5,591 nt of DNA from an uncultured Clostridia bacterium (GTDB taxonomy: Bacteria; Bacillota; Clostridia; Christensenellales; UBA1242). This document shows, one piece after another, positions 1 to 4,210 of the stretch (positions are counted from its first letter, which is position 1; every line of letters starts with the position of its first letter). The position numbers and the translations under genes were made by a program. The stretch covers positions 1 to 5,591 of the forward strand of contig CANQZB010000068.1 in NCBI GenBank assembly GCA_947628195.1, given 5' to 3'. The notes under the pieces were generated by a model that was not told where the DNA came from, did not search any database, and saw only the letters and a list, made by a program, of their open reading frames with translations.

Positions 1-540
1 CATCACGCGCACGAAGCCATCTTTTCTTAACCCGTCCAACGTCTTTTCATGGCTTCCCTTTTGATCCCTTACTATTGGTGCCATAATTAGCATTTTTGTA
101 CCGTCTTCGTTTTCTTCCAAAACTCTATCTACAATTTGGTCTAACGTTTGAACTGTTATTGGCTTGCCACATTTTGGGCAATAAGGCTTGCCGATGCGCG
201 CAAAAAGTAGCCTAATGTAATCATAAATTTCAGTTATTGTGCCAACAGTGGAACGCGGATTGTTGTTTGTGCTTTTTTGGTCTATGGAAATGGCAGGGCT
301 TAACCCGTCAATGCTTTCCACATCTGGCTTGGTCATCTGCCCTAAAAATTGGCGCGCATAACTAGATAAGCTTTCCATATATCGCCTTTGCCCTTCGGCA
401 AAAATTGTATCAAAAGCTAGCGTGGATTTTCCACATCCGCTAACGCCGGAAAAAACCACCAATTTGTTTTTGGGTATGGTTAAATTTATGTTTTTTAAAT
501 TATTTTCCTTTGCGCCTTTAATAACAATATTTTCTAGCAT
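1..540 (-). CDS. uvrA: UvrA, excinuclease ABC subunit A, N-terminal part (partial at left edge)
   Basis: UvrA is the ABC-type ATPase that scans DNA for bulky lesions and loads UvrB in nucleotide excision repair. The 180 visible codons stay open to the window edge. They match the family from the first residues: GAKENNLKNINL at 9-20, Walker A GVSGCGKST at 32-40, AFDTIFAEGQRRY at 42-54, the Q-loop and signature-insertion region around DQKSTNNNPRSTVGT (87-101), and a CPKCG cysteine pair at 121-125. The stretch near 153-180 (APIVRDQKG, then DGFVRV) begins the UvrB-binding region. Full-length UvrA is about 940 residues, so roughly four fifths lies outside. The ATG at 538-540 gives the usual family N-terminus and has AGGAGGG four bases upstream (544-550). 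The Walker A Cys36 replaces the usual Ser. Identification is near certain. Confidence 0.97.
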   Translation of the reverse strand, partial: MLENIVIKGAKENNLKNINLTIPKNKLVVFSGVSGCGKSTLAFDTIFAEGQRRYMESLSSYARQFLGQMTKPDVESIDGLSPAISIDQKSTNNNPRSTVGTITEIYDYIRLLFARIGKPYCPKCGKPITVQTLDQIVDRVLEENEDGTKMLIMAPIVRDQKGSHEKTLDGLRKDGFVRVM

Positions 541-573
541 ACGCCCTCCTGAATGTTTCCCTAAAATTTTTGC

Positions 574-609
574 ATTTATAATTATAACACACAATTTTAC
601 AATTTTCAA
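574..609 (-). promoter_or_regulatory. uvrA promoter (sigma-A type, extended -10)
   Basis: On the minus strand a TTGAAA -35 (604-609) and a perfect TATAAT -10 (581-586) are separated by exactly 17 bases. The -10 is preceded by TGT, an extended -10 motif (587-589). Transcription should begin near 574, giving a leader of about 34 nt that contains the AGGAGGG ribosome site at 544-550. This is the best consensus promoter in the window. No GAAC-N4-GTTC LexA box of the Gram-positive type overlaps it, so SOS control is not visible here. Confidence 0.75.
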
Positions 610-663
610 CTGTATTTTATTTAATTTTTGCACTAATGTACGTTAAATTTTTTTTGCGATTAT

Positions 664-692
664 TTGACAAACTTGTAAATTTAATTTATTAT
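664..692 (+). promoter_or_regulatory. pepF promoter
   Basis: A perfect TTGACA -35 (664-669) is followed after 17 bases by TATTAT (687-692), one mismatch from the -10 consensus. An overlapping perfect TATAAT at 690-695 would need a 20-base spacer, which is less favourable. Transcription would start near 699-702, so the leader is only about 10-12 nt and the AGGGGG ribosome site (701-706, four bases before the ATG) sits at the very 5' end of the mRNA. The site is about 55 bases from the uvrA -35 and points the other way. Confidence 0.65.
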
Positions 693-710
693 AATTGTTA
701 AGGGGGAATT

Positions 711-2474
711 ATGAAAGAACGAAGCCAAATAGAAGAAAAATATAAATGGGATTTGGAACTTTTTAAAACAGATGAGGAAATTGAAAAAGTTTTTTCTTAC
801 ATAGAAAAATTAACTAAAATTTTGCCAACTTATAGTGGCAAACTGGGCAACAAACAAAAATTGTATGAATATCTGTTTAAATATAAAAAGGAAGAAATTG
901 AAATTAACAAACTTCAATATTTTGTTTTTAACACGATGAGTGTGGATAACAGCAACACCAAAATTTTAAAATTAAACACAAGGCTTAACAACGCACTTTC
1001 TAAATATAGGCAGGCCACCGCGTTTGTTATGCCACAATTATATGAACTGCCCGATGATTATTTGCAATCTCTAATCGATGATAAAAAATTTAGTCATTAC
1101 AACAACATTTTTAAGGATATTATAAAATTCAAACCTCATAAGCTAGATGAAAAAACAAGCGAAATTATTGCCAAACTAAATAAATCTTTTAACGAAAATA
1201 GCGATATTTTTGATATTATTGCAGATAGCGAACTAACTTTTGCAGACGCCCTGGATAGTAAAGGCAAAGCGCATAAAATTGATAACGCAAGTTATGTAGA
1301 ATGCGTTTCGGGCAAGGATAGAGTTTTAAGGAAAAACGCATATTTATCCATGTACAATGGTTATAAAAAATTTAACAAAACTTTTGCTAGCCTTTTGCTT
1401 GGAGATATGGAAAGTGATTTTGAATTTTGCAAACTAAGGAATTATAAAAGCCAACTTGAACAATCCTTAAAAAGAAACGATATTCCTCAAGCGGTTTTTG
1501 ATAAAAATATAGCCGAAATAAATAAAAATTTAAGTGTTTTGCAAGATTTTGTTAAAACCACATCCCAAAAAAGTGGGCTTAAAGATTTTGCAATTTACGA
1601 TTTGTATGAAGATAAAAAAATTGGTGGCAAAATTAGTGTGGAAAAGGCACAACAAATTGTGCTAAACGCGCTTGCCCCACTTGGCAGTGAATATATTGAA
1701 AAGGTTAAACAAAAATTTGCAGATAGGTCCATTGACTATATGCCAAACAAAAACAAAGCCAATGGCGGATACTCTCATCACACTTATGGCGCAAAGCCAG
1801 TAATTTTAATGAACTGGACTTATGATTACGATAGCGTTTCCACCCTAGCGCACGAAATGGGCCACTGCATAAACAGCGTTTACTTTATGTCCGCCCAGCC
1901 GGAAGAAAAGGCAGATGTAATTATTCCGCTTGCCGAAATTGCCAGCACGGTTAACGAAATTTTGTTAAGCGTTTACATGATGAACAATTGCAAGCCAAAA
2001 GAAAAGGAATATTATATATTTCAACTTATAGATAGATTTAATTCAACCGTGTTCTCACAAACTCTTTACACTGAATGGGAATTGTTTGCGCATTCAAACA
2101 TTGAAAACGAAACACCTATAACTTATGAAGATTTAAACAATAAATATGGCGAGTTATTGCATAAATATTATGGAAGGTCCTTAGTTATTCCAGATTGTGC
2201 CAAATATCATTGGTGCCGTGTGCCACACTTCTACCGCCCTTATTATGTTTACAGCTATTCCACTGGCATGATAACCGCAATCGCGATTGTATCCAAAATT
2301 TTGGCAGATAAAAATTATTATAAAAAATACATCGAATTTTTAAAGAACGGCTCAAACAAAAGCTTTATGGAAATTTTAAAATATATTGACATCGACCTAA
2401 CCACCGATGAACCATTTGAAACCGCCTTCAACTTCATAAAACAAAAATTAAATGAATACAAAAATATAAAATAA
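711..2474 (+). CDS. pepF: Oligoendopeptidase F (family M3B zinc metallopeptidase)
   Basis: This is a complete 587-residue protein, close to the usual length of about 600 for PepF, a cytosolic zinc endopeptidase that cleaves short peptides and takes part in peptide turnover. The zinc site is intact: HEMGH at 381-385 (zinc ligands His381 and His385, catalytic Glu382) and Glu409 in EIASTVNE (409-416) as the third ligand, 24 residues after the second His as expected for M3. The substrate-side motif HFYRPYYVYSYSTG (506-519) and the lead-in GGYSHHTYGAKP before the active site are also typical. The N-terminal third is helical and charged, as in the PepF N-terminal domain. No signal peptide or membrane helix is seen. 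The start is supported by AGGGGG at 701-706. The gene stands alone between its own promoter and the terminator at 2501-2537. The physiological substrate cannot be told from sequence. Confidence 0.95.
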   Translation: MKERSQIEEKYKWDLELFKTDEEIEKVFSYIEKLTKILPTYSGKLGNKQKLYEYLFKYKKEEIEINKLQYFVFNTMSVDNSNTKILKLNTRLNNALSKYRQATAFVMPQLYELPDDYLQSLIDDKKFSHYNNIFKDIIKFKPHKLDEKTSEIIAKLNKSFNENSDIFDIIADSELTFADALDSKGKAHKIDNASYVECVSGKDRVLRKNAYLSMYNGYKKFNKTFASLLLGDMESDFEFCKLRNYKSQLEQSLKRNDIPQAVFDKNIAEINKNLSVLQDFVKTTSQKSGLKDFAIYDLYEDKKIGGKISVEKAQQIVLNALAPLGSEYIEKVKQKFADRSIDYMPNKNKANGGYSHHTYGAKPVILMNWTYDYDSVSTLAHEMGHCINSVYFMSAQPEEKADVIIPLAEIASTVNEILLSVYMMNNCKPKEKEYYIFQLIDRFNSTVFSQTLYTEWELFAHSNIENETPITYEDLNNKYGELLHKYYGRSLVIPDCAKYHWCRVPHFYRPYYVYSYSTGMITAIAIVSKILADKNYYKKYIEFLKNGSNKSFMEILKYIDIDLTTDEPFETAFNFIKQKLNEYKNIK

Positions 2475-2500
2475 AAACCCACAAAAATTTGTTAAAAATC

Positions 2501-2537
2501 AAAGAAAAAACATAGATTTAATCTATGTTTTTTCTTT
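2501..2537. terminator. Bidirectional intrinsic terminator between pepF and the lipoprotein gene
   Basis: A perfect inverted repeat: left arm AAAGAAAAAACATAGAT (2501-2517), loop TTA (2518-2520), right arm 2521-2537. The core CATAGAT/ATCTATG stem is flanked by an A-rich left arm and a T-rich right arm. Read from either strand it therefore gives a hairpin followed by a U-run. It begins 26 bases after the pepF stop and ends 4 bases before the lipoprotein stop, so it serves both convergent genes. The stem has only three G-C pairs, so its strength is modest. Confidence 0.8.
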
Positions 2538-2541
2538 TAAC

Positions 2542-3270
2542 TTAATCTTCCCACTCTTCGTGATAACCCCTAGCCGGCATAGTGTCTGCATCTAAACCAT
2601 ACTTATACTCAATTACACCTTTAGTACCTATAGCACTTGGACCTATAGCTTCAACATCTGCTGTAATTTTTACTAATTTAAAATCTGCATTTATTGTTAA
2701 TTCCACAAGTCTATGTGTTTCTTCTGATAAGACATTCAAACTAATGGTATAACTATCATCGGCATACTTTTTACAACCGGAGACATAATCTGCGTTAACA
2801 GCTGTCGAATCAAAATAGCCAGAAAATATATTTTTTATTTTATCATATTCCATAGTTTGTGATTCCTTTGAGTAAGTGGTTTGACCAGATTCTGTTTGAA
2901 CCATATAAGACACTATGTTCTCACCATCCACAACTGCCCAACTTTCAGTGATACTTGTATTATTATTACTAACTAGACACATCTTTTGATAAAATATTGT
3001 ATTCGTTGCAACAGTTTTTACTTGCATTACTGTCGAATCTGCTTGTTCTAAAACTGCATCAAAAGAAATTCTGTCTGCGCTTGTAATATTGGCAAGTGCC
3101 TTGTTCCATATAACTTCTATTTCTGCCGATGTGAAGTCATCCTTAACAACTTTTTTATTTGCGTCATCCGGCTCTCCAAAGCAGGCCGTTAGCATAAACA
3201 TTGATGAAATTAACATCAGTAAGCATAAAATTGATGCCAAAATTGTGTTTTTTGTTTTATTTTTTGTCAT
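2542..3270 (-). CDS. Predicted surface lipoprotein of unknown function
   Basis: The 242-residue product starts with a lysine-rich n-region (MTKNKTKNT), a hydrophobic core (about 10-27) and a lipobox LTAC at 27-30. It should be cleaved before Cys30, lipid-modified and held on the outer face of the membrane. The mature part of about 213 residues begins with a short acidic linker, then a helix-like segment (about 47-62), then alternating strand-like stretches up to an acidic C-terminus (HEEWED). That pattern recalls LolA/LppX-like or similar half-barrel lipoproteins, but this is inference; I recognise no family. Two further cysteines, Cys98 and Cys166, could pair. The ATG is supported by GGAGGGG at 3275-3281, four bases upstream. 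Glycine codons are 8 GGT of 10, against 12 GGC of 18 in pepF next door, so codon choice differs. Expression probably depends on the G-tract promoter described at 3289-3316. Confidence 0.85.
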   Translation of the reverse strand: MTKNKTKNTILASILCLLMLISSMFMLTACFGEPDDANKKVVKDDFTSAEIEVIWNKALANITSADRISFDAVLEQADSTVMQVKTVATNTIFYQKMCLVSNNNTSITESWAVVDGENIVSYMVQTESGQTTYSKESQTMEYDKIKNIFSGYFDSTAVNADYVSGCKKYADDSYTISLNVLSEETHRLVELTINADFKLVKITADVEAIGPSAIGTKGVIEYKYGLDADTMPARGYHEEWED

Positions 3271-3288
3271 TTTTCCCCTCCAGTATTA

Positions 3289-3316
3289 ATAATAGCACCC
3301 CCCCCCCGTCTGTCAA
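3289..3316 (-). promoter_or_regulatory. Lipoprotein promoter with G10 spacer (candidate phase-variable promoter)
   Basis: On the minus strand a perfect TTGACA -35 (3311-3316) and a TATTAT -10 (3289-3294) are 16 bases apart, and ten of the sixteen spacer bases are one unbroken G run. Transcription should start near 3282, leaving a leader of about 12 nt with GGAGGGG at its 5' end. A gain of one G would give the optimal 17-base spacer; losses would take it to 15 or less and weaken it. This is the arrangement known from slippage-controlled promoters such as Neisseria porA and fetA. The switching role is inferred from the layout, whereas the promoter elements are directly visible. Confidence 0.7.
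3298..3307. repeat. Homopolymer tract, C10 on the plus strand (G10 on the minus strand)
   Basis: Ten consecutive C on the plus strand, in a flanking region that is almost entirely A and T. Runs of this length slip readily during replication. It is the only long G/C homopolymer in the window, and it falls precisely between the -35 and -10 of the lipoprotein promoter. The exact length may be uncertain if reads were noisy or the population mixed. Confidence 0.9.
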
Positions 3317-3327
3317 GCAAAAAACGC

Positions 3328-3400
3328 ACTTTTTAAAAAATTTTTAAAAATTTTTTTATTATTTGGATTTTTTTAGAATTATTAATTATAATTTTATAAA
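3328..3400. other. Very AT-rich block with phased A/T tracts between divergent promoters
   Basis: Apart from GG at 3365-3366 and one G at 3376, this stretch beyond position 3330 is only A and T. The part at 3331-3357 alternates runs of A and T (T4-A6-T5-A5-T7), which favours intrinsic DNA bending. It lies just upstream of the lipoprotein -35 and could act as an UP-like element or nucleoid-protein site; that role is inference. No gene is seen here. Confidence 0.5.
3363..3392 (+). promoter_or_regulatory. Possible distal promoter of the uvrB operon
   Basis: A weak TTGGAT -35 (3363-3368) and a perfect TATAAT -10 (3387-3392) with an 18-base spacer. Transcription would begin near 3399 and leave a leader of about 69 nt that includes the AGGAG ribosome site. 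Such -10 matches are easily met by chance in AT-rich DNA, so this is a secondary candidate beside the one at 3426-3454. Confidence 0.35.
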
Positions 3401-3425
3401 TTCAAAACAAATATTTATTAAAAGA

Positions 3426-3454
3426 TTGCAAAAAATATTTCTAAATGATATAAT
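3426..3454 (+). promoter_or_regulatory. Proximal promoter of the uvrB operon (extended -10)
   Basis: TTGCAA (3426-3431, four of six -35 matches) and a perfect TATAAT (3449-3454) are 17 bases apart, and TGA at 3446-3448 makes an extended -10. The -10 ends only 13 bases before the ATG at 3468, so a start near 3461 would give a leader of about 7 nt. That would exclude most of the AGGAG ribosome site at 3457-3461. Either the transcript is almost leaderless or the distal promoter drives efficient translation. Confidence 0.6.
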
Positions 3455-3467
3455 GTAGGAGTAATTT

Positions 3468-3836
3468 ATGTTAGACAAAAAAACCAATGCTGTTTTAAAA
3501 GCACTTAACAAATTAAGTGAGGGGAGTGCCTACAAGGTTATTACAATAGACGATGTGCTAAACATTTTAACGCAAAAATCGCAATATGATAATGAAAGTA
3601 TTAAACAAATTTTAAATTTTTTAGAAACACAGCAATACATTAACATAAAGTTTAGCGAAGAAAACACCTATTGTTATTCCTTACTGCCAAAAGCAAGAAT
3701 TTATTTAGAGCAAGAAACCGGCAAAAACAAGGCAAAAAAGCCTGCAACGCCGTGGCTTAACTATTTATTTACGCTGTTGGCATCATTTATTGGCACAATG
3801 CTTGCATTGTTTATATTCTTTTATGTTACTTTTTAA
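3468..3836 (+). CDS. Small tail-anchored protein with winged-helix-like N-terminus (first of pair)
   Basis: A 122-residue protein of unrecognised family. Residues about 6-83 look like a winged helix: helix 1 at 6-17, helix 2 at 26-36, helix 3 at 42-55, then a strand-turn-strand wing around YINIKFSEENTYCYSL (57-72). A basic linker (KNKAKK, 86-91) precedes one strongly hydrophobic segment (about 96-121) that ends the protein. By the positive-inside rule the N-terminal domain should be cytoplasmic and the protein anchored by its tail. It aligns almost without gaps with the next gene product (shared Met1-Leu2, Gly19, Glu43, Ile48, Leu52, Tyr57-Ile58, then YC.SL), so the two are probably paralogues. 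ATG is supported by AGGAG six bases upstream. It is the first cistron of an operon ending in uvrB. DNA binding is inferred and no target is known; a protein-interaction role is possible. Confidence 0.85.
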   Translation: MLDKKTNAVLKALNKLSEGSAYKVITIDDVLNILTQKSQYDNESIKQILNFLETQQYINIKFSEENTYCYSLLPKARIYLEQETGKNKAKKPATPWLNYLFTLLASFIGTMLALFIFFYVTF

Positions 3837-3844
3837 GGACTTAT

Positions 3845-4204
3845 ATGTTAACTTTTAAAGAAAAATATGTTATGGAATATGTTTATCAAAAATGCCAAGG
3901 CAAAAAGTCTTGCCTTGTTTCGCCAAGGGAAATTATTTCTTTTGTGGCAGATAAATATGTTTTGTATCCTGAAGAACTTGAAAAGATAATGACAAATTTA
4001 AGTTACGATAACTACATTGAACTTTTTAAGTCAGATAAAAAAGGTAGCCCTGTTTATTGTGTTTCGCTTAAAATTAAAGGCGAAGGCTTTCACAGAGAAC
4101 TTTCTAACAACAAGCGAAATTTTTGGATGCTATTTGGGCGAACTTGTTTATTTGCCGTGATTACAGCGTTAATTGGTGTTATAATTCGTTTAATTTTAAA
4201 GTAG
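3845..4204 (+). CDS. Small tail-anchored protein with winged-helix-like N-terminus (second of pair)
   Basis: A 119-residue protein with the same plan as its upstream neighbour. It has helix-rich residues 4-16, 27-37 and 42-54, a wing-like stretch YIELFKSDKKGSPVYCVSL (57-75), a basic NNKR linker (88-91) and a hydrophobic C-terminal segment at about 93-118. Identity to the first protein is low and is concentrated in the third helix and wing, which suggests an old duplication and perhaps a heterodimer. It starts 8 bases after the previous stop; its ribosome site AAGGA (3835-3839) overlaps that stop codon, so translation is probably coupled. It ends 6 bases before the uvrB start. I recognise no named family. 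Cysteines 17 and 23 near the N-terminus are not in a clear metal motif. Confidence 0.85.
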   Translation: MLTFKEKYVMEYVYQKCQGKKSCLVSPREIISFVADKYVLYPEELEKIMTNLSYDNYIELFKSDKKGSPVYCVSLKIKGEGFHRELSNNKRNFWMLFGRTCLFAVITALIGVIIRLILK

Positions 4205-4210
4205 GCGCTT

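Noticed and set aside
635..644. Near-palindrome AATGTACGTT upstream of uvrA, considered as a LexA or other operator
   Set aside because: It matches in 8 of 10 positions only, lacks GAAC/GTTC half sites and lies upstream of the -35; chance is a sufficient explanation.
422..646. Open frame of 74 codons on the plus strand
   Set aside because: It lies opposite the conserved UvrA N-terminus and its promoter, has low-complexity hydrophobic sequence and no ribosome site.
3089..3289. Open frame of 66 codons on the plus strand
   Set aside because: It is antisense to the lipoprotein signal peptide region; its hydrophobic look mirrors that sequence and no ribosome site precedes it.
3298..3307. G10 run considered as a G-quadruplex or as a coding-frame slippage site
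   Set aside because: One run cannot fold into an intramolecular quadruplex, and the tract lies outside any reading frame and upstream of the predicted transcript start.
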